Part shown: positions 9,147 through 18,526 of the stretch, in pieces
Numbering within the stretch: the first letter of the stretch is position 1
Layout of the letters: each line of letters begins with the position of its first letter
Source of the DNA: Roseibium sp. MMSF_3412
Lineage (GTDB): Bacteria; Pseudomonadota; Alphaproteobacteria; Rhizobiales; Stappiaceae
DNA length: 64,000 nucleotides
Direction of reading: 5' to 3'
Assembly: GCF_030733265.1 (NCBI RefSeq)
Contig: NZ_JASHJI010000001.1
Coordinates: forward strand, 372,001 to 436,000
Translations under genes and position numbers: made by a program
Notes under the pieces: generated by a model
What the model saw: only the letters and a program-made list of their open reading frames with translations
Told to the model about the DNA's origin: nothing
The model's database searches: none

Positions 9147-9650
9147 TCAGTCATTCGTCCTGAAGACATTGGTCACCACATAGGTGGCCAGTAACACCAC
9201 GTGGAAACCCAGGAGGGCTGCGACCTGCAGCGGGTCGACGTGGGAGAACTCGAGCAATTCACTCAAGACGTGGATCGAGGCGATGATGACGATCGTCGAC
9301 ACGATCCGGTGCTTCATGCGGCGATAGGCACGCTCACTCTCCTTGATGAAGCCCTCGCCATAGGCGGAAGATTTCAGCCGGAATGTGTTGTAGGTGTTGT
9401 TCGCGACCATGACGACGAGGTTGGCGATGAAGACCATGTCGAGCAGGTTCAGGATCAGCAAGATCGTCTTCTTGCGGTCCAGGAACTCGTAGGTTGCGAC
9501 CGCATCATAGATATCGACGAAGAACGTGATCAGAAACAAGACCATGCCGACAGACAGGCCGATCAGCATCGGGATCTGTGCCAGACGCGTCAGCCGGTGT
9601 GCAAGATCAAACTCGTTTGTGCTCTCGTTCGCCGGTTTCTGCTCGCTCAT
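9147..9650 (-). CDS. YqhA family inner membrane protein
   Basis: A 167-aa protein of the UPF0114/YqhA family. Three to four membrane helices are visible: about 25-48, 65-90 (LLILNLLDMVFIANLVVMVANN, the family hallmark), 116-134 and 143-163. Function is unknown in the family. It ends 17 bases from the convergent SleB gene. One copy of the inverted-repeat element begins 10 bases before its ATG, so that element covers its natural promoter region. Confidence 0.85.
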   Translation of the reverse strand: MSEQKPANESTNEFDLAHRLTRLAQIPMLIGLSVGMVLFLITFFVDIYDAVATYEFLDRKKTILLILNLLDMVFIANLVVMVANNTYNTFRLKSSAYGEGFIKESERAYRRMKHRIVSTIVIIASIHVLSELLEFSHVDPLQVAALLGFHVVLLATYVVTNVFRTND

Positions 9651-9660
9651 CGCGCCGCCC

Positions 9661-9928
9661 TAGGTGACGGACTCATAAATGAGGCCGAAGTGGTTTGAGG
9701 TGGCTTGCTTCTCGTCAAGGAGCGGAAGCGCAGGAAATGTGCTTCATTTTCAAACCTTTCGCAACGCGGAGGAGGCGCAAGCCGGGCAAATCCGAAGGAC
9801 ATGGAAATGGCTTCACCCCGTGGCGTCAGCGTGCTTGACCGGGCAGGAAGCCCGCTCCGCAAACCCTTCCTGACGGGCTTTCGCCATTTCGCATGCCATT
9901 TCAGTCTCATTTACGGGTCCATCACCTA
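9661..9928. mobile_element. MITE-like element, copy A (268 bp with flanking TA)
   Basis: An intergenic segment bounded by TA on both sides with terminal inverted repeats of about 32 bp (GGTGACGGACTCATAAATGAG at the left, its near-complement at the right). It matches 13719-13986 over its whole length in the same orientation; I count 13 differences in 268, about 95% identity. No transposase is encoded; open frames inside cover only 60-115 codons. TA flanks and internal deletion fit a non-autonomous derivative of an IS630/Tc1- or IS5-like element. It accounts for most of the 331 bases between yqhA and the GlxA-type gene. Confidence 0.85.
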
Positions 9929-9981
9929 GTGCTCAATATTCCGCTTCCACGACCAGACGCTAGGGCAAAAAATGTCTTGTG

Positions 9982-11046
9982 TCACCGATTCCGGATTGGG
10001 TCACCACGCTCCCTGTCCTGTTGTGGGCTCATGCCGTGCGTCGCGCGATAGCGTTTTGAAAAATGTGACCCGCTGGGGAAACCGCAGGCAATGCCTATAT
10101 CGATAATGCGCATCGACGTGCGCCGCACCATCTGACGCGCGATGTCGAGACGGATCTTGCTGTAGTAGTCGAGCGGAGCGGAGTCCAGGTACTTGTGGAA
10201 ATCGCGCTGCAACTGGCGCGGACTGACACCAAGCCGGTTTGCAATTTCCTGCAGCGACAGCGGATCGCTCACGTGTTCGGTCATCATCTCGATGCAAGCG
10301 CGCAATTTCTTCGGAACCACCTCAAGATCCGCGCGCAAAAGCGTGTGCTGCCTCTCCTCACCTGAACGCCTGTCGTGATGCAGCGCTATTTCTGCAACAT
10401 CGCGTGCCACCGCGCTTCCGTGAACCTCGGCAATGAAACCGATCATGAGATCAATTGCCGCCGTGCCTCCGGCACAGGTCAGAATGCGGCCATCCGCCTG
10501 AATCAGGGAATCGACAAGTTCGGTTCCGGGAAACATTTCCTTGAAAAGATCGGCATATTCCCAGTGAATTGTGCAGGCCCGGTCCTCTAGCAAACCAAGA
10601 TCCGCCAACACGTAAGCGCCAGTGCAGATGCCGGCGACACGGTCGCCCTTGTGCGCAAGCCGCTGAATTTTTGCCTTTTGCCCGGACGTCAGCTCAAGGC
10701 GTTCCACGTCGTCACTGCTGCAGACGGCAACGAGATCAACCCGCGTAATGTCCTCAAGCGCACAGTCTGCCCGTACACAGCTGCCATTGCTCGCAATCGC
10801 GTCGCGTCCGTCAAGGGTGCAGCACCGGTAGGTAAATGATTTTCGCTTGAGCACCTTGTTGGCAATTCGCAGCGGCTCGATGGCGGAGGCGAAGGACAAC
10901 AGGGAGAAGTTTTTCAACAGCAGGAAGCAGACGTCTGTCGTCTCCGCGTCAGACGATCCCTGGCCACCATCGACACCGCGTTTCGCGGGACCGGTGTCAG
11001 TCGGCCGATCTTGCGAAATCGTGCCCCGCTGCCTTGTTGTCGTCAC
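9982..11046 (-). CDS. GlxA-type AraC-family transcriptional regulator
   Basis: A 354-aa regulator with an N-terminal DJ-1/PfpI amidase-like domain (about 20-190; VAGICTGAYVLADLGLL holds the nucleophile-elbow Cys region) and a C-terminal AraC double helix-turn-helix (LSLQEIANRLGVSPRQLQRDFHKYL, then IIDIGIACGFPSGSHFSKRYRATHG). This layout is shared with GbdR, CdhR and ArgR-type activators of quaternary amine or amino-acid catabolism. The start is taken at a GTG with AGGAGG about 10 bases upstream; an upstream GTG would place that site inside the gene. It lies 112 bases behind nadC, same strand. Its target is unknown. Confidence 0.88.
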   Translation of the reverse strand: MTTTRQRGTISQDRPTDTGPAKRGVDGGQGSSDAETTDVCFLLLKNFSLLSFASAIEPLRIANKVLKRKSFTYRCCTLDGRDAIASNGSCVRADCALEDITRVDLVAVCSSDDVERLELTSGQKAKIQRLAHKGDRVAGICTGAYVLADLGLLEDRACTIHWEYADLFKEMFPGTELVDSLIQADGRILTCAGGTAAIDLMIGFIAEVHGSAVARDVAEIALHHDRRSGEERQHTLLRADLEVVPKKLRACIEMMTEHVSDPLSLQEIANRLGVSPRQLQRDFHKYLDSAPLDYYSKIRLDIARQMVRRTSMRIIDIGIACGFPSGSHFSKRYRATHGMSPQQDRERGDPIRNR

Positions 11047-11157
11047 CGAAAGCCTTTCCTCCTGCACCTTTCAAGTAAGCGAGGGCGAGTTTGCTCGTTT
11101 CGCACAGACTGGCGCATTCGAGGGGACAAGTCGAGACGAAGGACCGTCTTTTGAAGG

Positions 11158-12021
11158 TCAGGCAATCTCGATATCGAGCCCGAGGTCGAGAACCGGAGCC
11201 GAGTGCGTGATCCATCCGGATGAGATCAGATCGACGCCCGATTCGGCGACCGCCCTGACCGTATCGAGTTCGATGCCGCCCGATGCTTCCAGAAGCGCGC
11301 GCCCGCCAGTGATGTCCACTGCCTCGCGCAGGGTTTCGGGGCCCATGTTGTCGAGCATGACAACATCAGGGCCTGCGGTGAGCGCTTCTTTCAGCTGGTC
11401 AAGCGTATCGACTTCGACTTCGATTTTCACGAGATGGCCCGCGAAGGCCTTGGCCGCTTCGATGGCCCTGGTGACACCACCGGCAACTGCGATGTGATTG
11501 TCCTTGATCAGGATGGCATCGTCGAGCCCGAACCTGTGGTTGGCGCCACCGCCGCATTTGACGGCATATTTTTCGAAGGCACGCAGGCCCGGCGTCGTCT
11601 TGCGGGTGCAGACGATCTCGGCTTTCGTGTGAGAGATCTGCGAGGCGAAACGGGAGGTCGCCGTGGCTATTCCCGACAGGTGCCCGAGGAAATTGAGCGC
11701 AACGCGCTCTGCGCTCAAAAGCGCACGTGCCGGCCCTTCGATGCGCGCAACCGTATCCCCTGGCGCAAGCGTCTCCCCATCCTGTTTCAAGGCGTCGAAG
11801 GACAGAGCTGTGTCCGTCTCGCGAAAGGCGCTTTCCGCAAACCGGAGCCCTGCCAGCACGCCGCTTTTCCGTGAGACGATCTGCGCGACAGCGCACGCGT
11901 CTGCAGGCAGCGTTGCCTGGCTTGTGATATCGCCGGCTCGTCCCCAGTCTTCCAGCAAGGCGGATTTCACGGCGTCGTCGATCATCAATCGGGGCAGTTC
12001 GGGAAGGCGAAGTCCGGTCAT
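11158..12021 (-). CDS. nadC: NadC, quinolinate phosphoribosyltransferase
   Basis: A 287-aa enzyme that converts quinolinate and PRPP to nicotinate mononucleotide, the third de novo NAD step. The core motifs are [49 protein letters not shown] and VMLDNM near the C-terminus, then ASGGIE and [18 protein letters not shown]. The ATG at 12021 starts 14 bases after the nadB stop, so the frame extending further upstream inside nadB is rejected. It is the last nad gene of the operon. Confidence 0.96.
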   Translation of the reverse strand: MTGLRLPELPRLMIDDAVKSALLEDWGRAGDITSQATLPADACAVAQIVSRKSGVLAGLRFAESAFRETDTALSFDALKQDGETLAPGDTVARIEGPARALLSAERVALNFLGHLSGIATATSRFASQISHTKAEIVCTRKTTPGLRAFEKYAVKCGGGANHRFGLDDAILIKDNHIAVAGGVTRAIEAAKAFAGHLVKIEVEVDTLDQLKEALTAGPDVVMLDNMGPETLREAVDITGGRALLEASGGIELDTVRAVAESGVDLISSGWITHSAPVLDLGLDIEIA

Positions 12022-12035
12022 GGCAATGCGCTCTC

Positions 12036-13637
12036 TCACGCTGTTTCCAACGCGTCGGAAGCGATCGCGTCGACGTCTTTCAATGTGGTGTAGGACCTTT
12101 TGGCCATGGCCGGGTCGGTCTCGGGAAAGTCGTTGCGGAAATGGCCGCCCCTGCTCTCCTGCCGTTTCAGGGCGGATGCGGCGATGATCTTGCCGGTGAT
12201 CATCATGTTCTTGATCGACTGGCGCACACAAATGCTTTCTGCAGCTGCAATGTCGGCCAGCGCTGCCTTCAGTCCGGCAGCATCGCGCAAGACGCCGACA
12301 TTCCTGGCAAGCGTGTTGCGGAGCGTGCTGATTGCATCGCGTTCCTCGACATTGCGCTGGCTCGGCAGCCCGGGCTCATCGTCCATCGTGTTCCAGAAGG
12401 CGCTGCGCGGTGTCGGCATGAGGCCCTGGATGTCCTCGGCAATGCGTGCGGCAAAGACCACTGCTTCCAGCAGGGAGTTGGAGGCAAGCCTGTTGGCACC
12501 ATGCGCACCGGTCGACGCGACTTCGCCGGCTGCCCACAGACCATCAAGGGAAGTCCGCCCGTTCGCGTCGGTCAGAACGCCGCCCATATGGTAGTGCTCC
12601 GAGGGCGCGACCGGCACCAGATCCTTCTCGGGATCGATACCTGCCTCCATCGCGGCCCGGTATACGGTCGGAAACTCTTCCTTGAACCTGGAGCCTATCG
12701 TTTCGCGGCAATCGAGAAACGCGCCGCGGCCGGCCTGGATTTCCCGGTAGATCGCACGGGCGACAATGTCACGCGGCGCCAGTTCCATGTCAGGATGAAC
12801 GCCTTCCATGAAGCGTTCGCCCGCCCCGTTGACGAGCAGAGCCCCCTCGCCGCGAAGCGCTTCTGTCGCCAGCGGCGTCGGGTCTTTGCCGACATCAAGT
12901 GCGGTCGGGTGAAACTGAACGAATTCGGCATCCGCGATGACAGCACCGGCCCGGGCGGCCATCGCCAGCCCGTGACCGTTCGCCTCCGGCGGGTTGGTGG
13001 TCAGACCGTAGAGATGCCCCACACCGCCGGACGCCAGAACAACCGCTTTTGCCGGAAACGCAAGGCGTGTGATACCGCCGCGCTTGCGCACAAGAACACC
13101 GGTGACATAACGCCCCTCGCCCAGCAGGCTCTCGCCGAGATACCCTTCCAAAACGCGAATGGACGGCGTTTTGCGGACTTCCGAAATCAGCGCGTCCATA
13201 ATCGCGCGGCCCGCCATGTCGCCGCGGACGCGTACAACACGGCTTTCGGAATGCGCCGCTTCCCGCGACAGCTGCAGGCGGCCTTCGAGATCCTGATCGA
13301 ACGGCACGCCGTAGGACAACAGATCGTGGACCCGGTCCGTGCCCTCCCGCGTCATCTGGTCGACAATCTTGGGCTCGCAGATACCGCAGCCGGCCGCCAG
13401 CGTATCGTCCCGGTGCCGCTCCACCGAATCCTGTTCGGAAATCGCGGCCGCAATGCCGCCCTGGGCCCAGGCGGAAGACGCCCCCTGGCCGATCGGCGCA
13501 TTCGTGATCACCGTGACGGGTCTCGGGCTCAGTTTGAGCGCGCAGAACAGCCCGGCAAGCCCGCCTCCCAGAATGACGACATCGTCCACATCCTCGCCGA
13601 TATAGGCAGGTGCGAAATCCTCAACGGACACGGCCAT
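12036..13637 (-). CDS. nadB: NadB, L-aspartate oxidase
   Basis: A 533-aa FAD enzyme oxidising L-aspartate to iminoaspartate. The FAD-binding motif [18 protein letters not shown] is near the N-terminus, followed by [15 protein letters not shown], the [10 protein letters not shown] substrate-loop region, FVQFHPTAL and [25 protein letters not shown]. The C-terminal helical domain carries the RR-like region. The start at 13637 (MAVSVEDF) has GGGAAG upstream and puts the gene 81 bases from the inserted repeat element that separates it from nadA. Confidence 0.95.
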   Translation of the reverse strand: MAVSVEDFAPAYIGEDVDDVVILGGGLAGLFCALKLSPRPVTVITNAPIGQGASSAWAQGGIAAAISEQDSVERHRDDTLAAGCGICEPKIVDQMTREGTDRVHDLLSYGVPFDQDLEGRLQLSREAAHSESRVVRVRGDMAGRAIMDALISEVRKTPSIRVLEGYLGESLLGEGRYVTGVLVRKRGGITRLAFPAKAVVLASGGVGHLYGLTTNPPEANGHGLAMAARAGAVIADAEFVQFHPTALDVGKDPTPLATEALRGEGALLVNGAGERFMEGVHPDMELAPRDIVARAIYREIQAGRGAFLDCRETIGSRFKEEFPTVYRAAMEAGIDPEKDLVPVAPSEHYHMGGVLTDANGRTSLDGLWAAGEVASTGAHGANRLASNSLLEAVVFAARIAEDIQGLMPTPRSAFWNTMDDEPGLPSQRNVEERDAISTLRNTLARNVGVLRDAAGLKAALADIAAAESICVRQSIKNMMITGKIIAASALKRQESRGGHFRNDFPETDPAMAKRSYTTLKDVDAIASDALETA

Positions 13638-13718
13638 TGGTTTCTTCCCGGAACAGACGGGGCATTGCCCCAGAGGGTTTTCGGGCCGAAACACATTTGG
13701 CGGCCCAAAAAATGTGCT

Positions 13719-13986
13719 TAGGTGATGGACTCATAAATGAGGCCGAAATGGCTTGAGGCGGCTTGCGTCTCGTCAAGGAGCGGAAGCGCAGGAAATGTGC
13801 TTCATTTTCAAGCCTTTCGCAACGCGGAGGAGGCGCAAGCCGGTCAAATCCGAAGGACATGGAAATGGCTTCACCCCGTGGCGTCAGCGTGCTTGACCGG
13901 GCCAGAAGCCCGCTCCGCACACCCTTCCTGACGGGATTTTGCCATTTCGCATGCCATTTCAGTCTCATTTATGGGTCCATCACCTA
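13719..13986. mobile_element. MITE-like element, copy B, inside the nadA-nadB gap
   Basis: The same element as at 9661-9928, same orientation, flanked by TA. The left end (13721-13752) and right end (13953-13984) are inverted repeats matching at 29 of 32 positions. It begins 22 bases past the nadA stop and ends 81 bases before the nadB ATG, so any nadA-nadB cotranscript must run through it. The long inverted ends could fold in RNA. No transposase frame is present. Confidence 0.87.
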
Positions 13987-14008
13987 GTGCGGTTTAGACC
14001 AAAGCCGG

Positions 14009-15091
14009 TCAGATTTTCAAGTTGATCATCCGCTCAACGGCCGTACGGGCGCGCTCCGCCACAACAGGATCGACAATGACCTCTTCCTTCATGTCGACAA
14101 GGCTGTCGAGGATTTTGCCAAGCGTGATCCGCTTCATGTGCGGGCACAGGTTGCAAGGGCGGATATAGTCCACGCCCGGCGTCTCGCTGGCAACGTTGTC
14201 GGCCATGGAACACTCGGTCACCATCATAACCTTTTCCGGACGCTTGGTCTTGACCCAGTTGATCATGTGCGCGGTCGACCCGGCAAAGTCGGCCTCCGCG
14301 ACCACGTCCGGCGGGCATTCGGGATGTGCGATGATCTTCACTTCCGGTTCGATCTTGCGATAGTCGCGCAGTTCCTCAGCCGTAAAGCGCTCATGCACCT
14401 CGCAGGCACCGTCCCAGACCAGGACTTCGACATCCGTCTTGTTGCCGACATTGGCCGCAAGATACTTGTCCGGGATCAGAAAGACCCTGTCGACACCGAA
14501 GCTTTCGACCACCTGAAGCGCGTTGGACGATGTGCAGCAGATGTCGCACTCCGCCTTCACATCCGCAGAGGTGTTCACATAGGTGATGATCGGAATGCCG
14601 GGATTGCGTTCGCGCAGGGCGCGGACATCGGCGCCGGTGATGGATTCGGCCAGTGAACATCCTGCGCGCATATCCGGGATCAGCACGGTCTTTTCCGGGC
14701 TCAGGATCTTGGATGTTTCAGCCATGAAGTGCACGCCGCACTGAACGATGACCTCGGCATCGGTACGCGTCGCCTCGATCGCAAGCTGCAGGCTGTCACC
14801 GACGATATCGGCGACACCGTGGAAGATGTCCGGCGTCATGTAATTATGCGCCAGGATCACAGCGTTGCGCTCTTTTTTCAGCTTGTTGATGGCATGAACC
14901 GTCGGAGCAAGCGCCGCCCACTCGATGGCCGGAATGATGTGTTTGACCTTTTCATAGATCGGCGCAGTCGCTTCCGCGATTTCAGGCGTATAGCTCAGGT
15001 CCGGCCGATCCACGCGTCCGAAGCGCTCAAGCGCGGTCAGACCGTTTGCAATCGGTTCGGAAACCGTAAAGGCTTTTTGGGCAACAGACAT
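14009..15091 (-). CDS. nadA: NadA, quinolinate synthase
   Basis: A 360-aa Fe-S enzyme condensing iminoaspartate with dihydroxyacetone phosphate to quinolinate. Cysteines likely to hold the [4Fe-4S] cluster are in [23 protein letters not shown] and [35 protein letters not shown] is the substrate region. The ATG at 15091 is preceded by AGGAGGGG, so the longer frame reaching 15250 is not used. First gene of nadABC, with a probable NadQ operator 53-69 bases upstream. Confidence 0.95.
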   Translation of the reverse strand: MSVAQKAFTVSEPIANGLTALERFGRVDRPDLSYTPEIAEATAPIYEKVKHIIPAIEWAALAPTVHAINKLKKERNAVILAHNYMTPDIFHGVADIVGDSLQLAIEATRTDAEVIVQCGVHFMAETSKILSPEKTVLIPDMRAGCSLAESITGADVRALRERNPGIPIITYVNTSADVKAECDICCTSSNALQVVESFGVDRVFLIPDKYLAANVGNKTDVEVLVWDGACEVHERFTAEELRDYRKIEPEVKIIAHPECPPDVVAEADFAGSTAHMINWVKTKRPEKVMMVTECSMADNVASETPGVDYIRPCNLCPHMKRITLGKILDSLVDMKEEVIVDPVVAERARTAVERMINLKI

Positions 15092-15140
15092 GGCGCCCCT
15101 CCTGTAAGCAGGCTGAACTGGGACTTTCAGCTCTCGGATT

Positions 15141-15161
15141 ATTATACTCAGTTTGAGCATA
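15141..15161 (-). promoter_or_regulatory. palindromic operator and -10 of the nadA promoter (probable NadQ site)
   Basis: TATACTCAGTTTGAGCATA (15143-15161) is an inverted repeat, ATACTCA-N3-TGAGCAT, with one mismatched pair. On the minus strand it overlaps a perfect TATAAT (15146-15141), and TTGCGA lies 19 bases further up. A repressor bound here would block nadA transcription. Assignment to NadQ rests on the nadQ gene in this window and the known role of NadQ at nadABC; I have not checked the motif against a regulon database. Confidence 0.65.
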
Positions 15162-15477
15162 TATATCGCAAAAGAAAACGGGCGCTGCGGCCCTGACCCT
15201 TTTGCTCGTTCAGAGTTTATATAATCCCATCGTGACCAAAAATCCATCACTTTCAGCCAACTTTTCTGCCTTTTTCACGTTCCTGATTTGATTTCAATGC
15301 CTTGAGCGCCAATTCTCCGCCGCTTTGGTAGCCAGCTAACCGAATTTCGAGCCGGCCCGCTGTTGATTTCTGTTTGTTGCAAATTCATTCCGTAATTTGA
15401 TCCATTGATCAAAAATACACGTTTTACGATCCCCCATATCCAGTTATCTTAGCGGCAACTCCAACATGAGGTTTCCG

Positions 15478-16713
15478 ATGAACGCCCCATCCGCGCACGT
15501 CAGACAAGGCCCGAATGTCCCGCTCATCATTGTCTGCGGGTGCCTGATTGCGCTCATTTCCTTCGGCCCGCGCGCGGCCATGGGGCTGTTCTTTCAACCC
15601 ATGACGGAAGCCCGGGACTGGAGCCGGGAAATCTTTGCGCTCGCGATCGCCATACAGAACCTTGTCTGGGGGATCGGGCAGCCGTTCGCGGGCATGATGG
15701 CGGACCGTTACGGCACCTGGAAGACGATGACACTCGGCTCAGCGCTCTACGTTGCAGGTCTCCTGCTCATGGTCGATGCACAAAGTGCCGTTGCCCTGCA
15801 TGTCTCAGCCGGTGTTCTTATCGGGCTCGGGATTGCGTTCTCGTCGTTTTCGCTGGTACTTGCGGCCTTCGGGCGGACCGTCTCTGCGCAGCAACGCTCG
15901 CTCGCATTCGGCATCGGGACGGCGTCGGGTTCGCTCGGCCAGTTTCTCTTCGCCCCACTGGGCGGCGCGCTTCTCGCCAATGTCGGCTGGCAGCAGACGC
16001 TTATCATCTTCGCCGGCATTGTCGCGGTCGTTCCGCTCCTGGCTGTGGCGCTGCGCGGCAAACCGGACCAGACGAGCGAATCGGCGCAATCGGGTGACCA
16101 GAAGCTGACCGATGCAATTGCCGAGGCCTTCGGCACACGGGGCTTCATCCTTCTGACAATCGGCTTCTTCGTCTGCGGCTTTCACGTCGCCTTCATCACG
16201 GTTCACCTGCCTCCTTTCATCGTGGATTCCGGACTGGATCTTAGCTGGGGAGCCTGGGCAATCGCGCTCATCGGACTGTTCAATATCGTCGGGTCGCTTG
16301 CGTCCGGATATGGCGGCGGCCGGTACTCGAAGCCGATCCTGCTGTCGCTGATCTATCTGGGACGATCAATCGCCATTCTGGCCTTCATCATGTTTCCGAT
16401 AACGCCGGCGACAGTGCTGATTTTTTCCGCCGTCATGGGATTGCTCTGGCTTTCCACCATTCCGCTGACCTCGGGACTGGTCGCGGTCATGTTCGGTCCG
16501 CGCTACATGGCGACGCTTTTCGGCTTCGTTTTCCTGTCGCACCAGATCGGCGCGTTTCTGGGTGTCTGGCTTGGCGGAAAGCTTTATGACGACACGGGAT
16601 CCTATGACGCGATCTGGTGGTGCGGTATCGTGCTCGGTGTCCTGGCGGCGATCATCCATTGGCCAATACAGGAAAGACCTGTCCCGAGGCTTGCCCAGCA
16701 GCCTGCGGAGTGA
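15478..16713 (+). CDS. MFS transporter, oxalate/formate or monocarboxylate type
   Basis: A 411-aa major facilitator with 12 predicted membrane spans in two sets of six, separated by a hydrophilic loop around residues 195-215 (KPDQTSESAQSGDQK). The motif GMMADRYGTWKTM after helix 2 is the MFS motif A. The nearest family by feel is the oxalate/formate antiporter and monocarboxylate group; substrate is unknown. The ATG at 15478 has GAGG six bases upstream; an ATG four codons earlier is possible. The 386 bases between it and nadA are AT-rich and hold the nadA operator near their left end; I see nothing else there. Confidence 0.82.
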   Translation: MNAPSAHVRQGPNVPLIIVCGCLIALISFGPRAAMGLFFQPMTEARDWSREIFALAIAIQNLVWGIGQPFAGMMADRYGTWKTMTLGSALYVAGLLLMVDAQSAVALHVSAGVLIGLGIAFSSFSLVLAAFGRTVSAQQRSLAFGIGTASGSLGQFLFAPLGGALLANVGWQQTLIIFAGIVAVVPLLAVALRGKPDQTSESAQSGDQKLTDAIAEAFGTRGFILLTIGFFVCGFHVAFITVHLPPFIVDSGLDLSWGAWAIALIGLFNIVGSLASGYGGGRYSKPILLSLIYLGRSIAILAFIMFPITPATVLIFSAVMGLLWLSTIPLTSGLVAVMFGPRYMATLFGFVFLSHQIGAFLGVWLGGKLYDDTGSYDAIWWCGIVLGVLAAIIHWPIQERPVPRLAQQPAE

Positions 16714-16776
16714 CGAAGACCACTGTCGCGTGCGGAATGTCACGAAAACGCGGCTTGGAATCTCGGCTGCAACAGC

Positions 16777-17811
16777 CTAGCCAAGCAAGGGTCTTGCTTC
16801 GGAAAACGACAGTAGCCGCCTGGAGTTTTCATCCCACAGATGCAGTCGGATGCTGGCAAGGCTCTGCCTGATCGTCATGCGGTTGCTATCCGCCAATTCC
16901 TTGTGGTCGCGAAGCACCTCCGGAAGCCGGTAAAACGGTATCCGGCTGTTCAGATGATGCACGTGATGAATGCCGATATTGGCGCTCGACCATTGCAAAA
17001 CCGGCGGCAACACGTAGTGAGAGCTGCCGTGCAGCGCGGCATCATGAAGTTGCCAGTCTTCTTCCGTGTCCCAGTGCGTTCTCTCGAACTGATGTTGCAC
17101 ATAGAACAACCAGACCCCCAGCGTTGCCGCGAGAAGCGTTGTCGGCAAAAAGATCAGCAAGATCGGCATCCAGCCGCCGAAGACCAGTATGAGCGCCAGC
17201 GCACCGAAGATCGCGAGATTGGTGGCCATCGCGTAGACCCAGTATCTTGCGTGGGCCATGTACCCGATCGGCAAACGGTTCTCGAGGAAGAACGTGTAGA
17301 ATGGCCCGAGGCCAAACAGCACGAGAGGAGACCGGTAGACCCGGTACCACAGCCTGCTGCGTCGCGTCATCGCCTTGTATTCAGCGACCGTCAACGTGTG
17401 AATGTCGCCAAATCCACGTTTCTCCAGATTTCCCGAAGTACTGTGATGCGTTGCGTGTGTCCGCCGCCAGACGTCATAGGGCGTCAGTGTGAGAACGCCG
17501 ATCGCCCTGCCCAGCCAGTCGCTCACGGTGCGGTTCTTGAGAAACGACCCATGCCCGCAATCGTGCTGGATAGCGAACAGCCGAACAAGAAAAGCCGCGT
17601 TGACAAGGGAGATGGCCGCAGTGAGCCAGTAACTGATATCCAGCGCCGCCCATGCCAAAATCCACAAGATCAAGAACAGACCGGCTGTAACGCCAAGCTC
17701 GAAAGAACTGCGCAACGTGCTCGGTTCCCGGTATTGCGCGAGTATGGCCACCCAGTCACGCGGCGCACGGATTTCCGGCTTCGCGCCAGGGACATCATCT
17801 AATTCGCACAT
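16777..17811 (-). CDS. membrane fatty acid desaturase
   Basis: A 344-aa integral membrane di-iron desaturase. The three histidine boxes are present: HDCGH (83-87), HATHH (119-123) and HHVHH (about 281-285). Membrane spans lie at about 41-58, 61-80 and in the 190-230 region. The pattern fits acyl-lipid delta-12/omega-type desaturases. It would introduce a double bond into membrane lipid acyl chains; position is not deducible. Convergent with the MFS gene. Confidence 0.88.
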   Translation of the reverse strand: MCELDDVPGAKPEIRAPRDWVAILAQYREPSTLRSSFELGVTAGLFLILWILAWAALDISYWLTAAISLVNAAFLVRLFAIQHDCGHGSFLKNRTVSDWLGRAIGVLTLTPYDVWRRTHATHHSTSGNLEKRGFGDIHTLTVAEYKAMTRRSRLWYRVYRSPLVLFGLGPFYTFFLENRLPIGYMAHARYWVYAMATNLAIFGALALILVFGGWMPILLIFLPTTLLAATLGVWLFYVQHQFERTHWDTEEDWQLHDAALHGSSHYVLPPVLQWSSANIGIHHVHHLNSRIPFYRLPEVLRDHKELADSNRMTIRQSLASIRLHLWDENSRRLLSFSEARPLLG

Positions 17812-17991
17812 ATACCTGCTTCTTGTTTTTGCGCCTCCCTACATAGACTGTTGCGCAAAGCATGCAATGGTCTTGTGACGGCGCAGAGGACTATTTGCTG
17901 GTCTCATCACGCGAAAGTGCACGCGCGCTGCGTGCTGAAGACCCGCCTGACGGGCAGTCTTTTGCCCACCCGACGCGGACCTGCGCAAGGC

Positions 17992-18471
17992 TCAAACCGG
18001 CTTGTAGCGTTTGGAGACCGTTTCGTCGTCCGACCGGTAGTCCACGAACCCCATACGCGCATAATAGGACAGCCCGCCGGTGTTCTCCTTGCGGATGGTG
18101 GCATCGATAGTACTTGCGCCGGCATCTCGCGCCGCCGCAGCGGTGCGGGCGAAGAGCGCGCGCCCGATCCCCTTGCCATGGGCCTCCGGATCGACATAGG
18201 TCGCAATCAAGGCCCAATCAGCCGGCAGTCTGTGTTCGCCGGGCCAGGTCGGATCGGCCCAAAGGAGCGCCTGAAAACCGCAGACCTTGCCACTCTCGAT
18301 CGCGACATGACAGCAGATCGCAAGCTCGGGAGCGATGAATTCGCTGACAATCTTTTCGCGGTCAAAGGGCGCGCGATAGGCTGTCGTACCGCCAATCGTG
18401 ATGATGCGATTGATCAGTTCCGCCATCTGGTCGGCGTGCGATGGCAGCGCGGCGCGCACATCAACGGTCAA
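17992..18471 (-). CDS. GNAT family N-acetyltransferase
   Basis: A 159-aa GNAT domain. The acetyl-CoA loop is YVDPEAHGKGIGRALF, followed by ENTGGLSYYARMGF, typical of the phosphinothricin/amine acetyltransferase-like branch. The start is TTG at 18471, with AAGGAAACC just before it. It lies 55 bases after glyS on the same strand and is probably cotranscribed. Substrate unknown. Confidence 0.85.
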   Translation of the reverse strand: MTVDVRAALPSHADQMAELINRIITIGGTTAYRAPFDREKIVSEFIAPELAICCHVAIESGKVCGFQALLWADPTWPGEHRLPADWALIATYVDPEAHGKGIGRALFARTAAAARDAGASTIDATIRKENTGGLSYYARMGFVDYRSDDETVSKRYKPV

Positions 18472-18526
18472 TGCGGTTTCCTTCCGGTTTACGGTCCGCC
18501 GGGCTCAGACGCCTCGAAAGCGCCGA

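Noticed and set aside
13621..13968. A 115-codon frame running through the inverted-repeat element towards nadB
   Set aside because: It crosses the element boundary and resembles the frame in copy A only inside the repeat; no transposase motif is visible.
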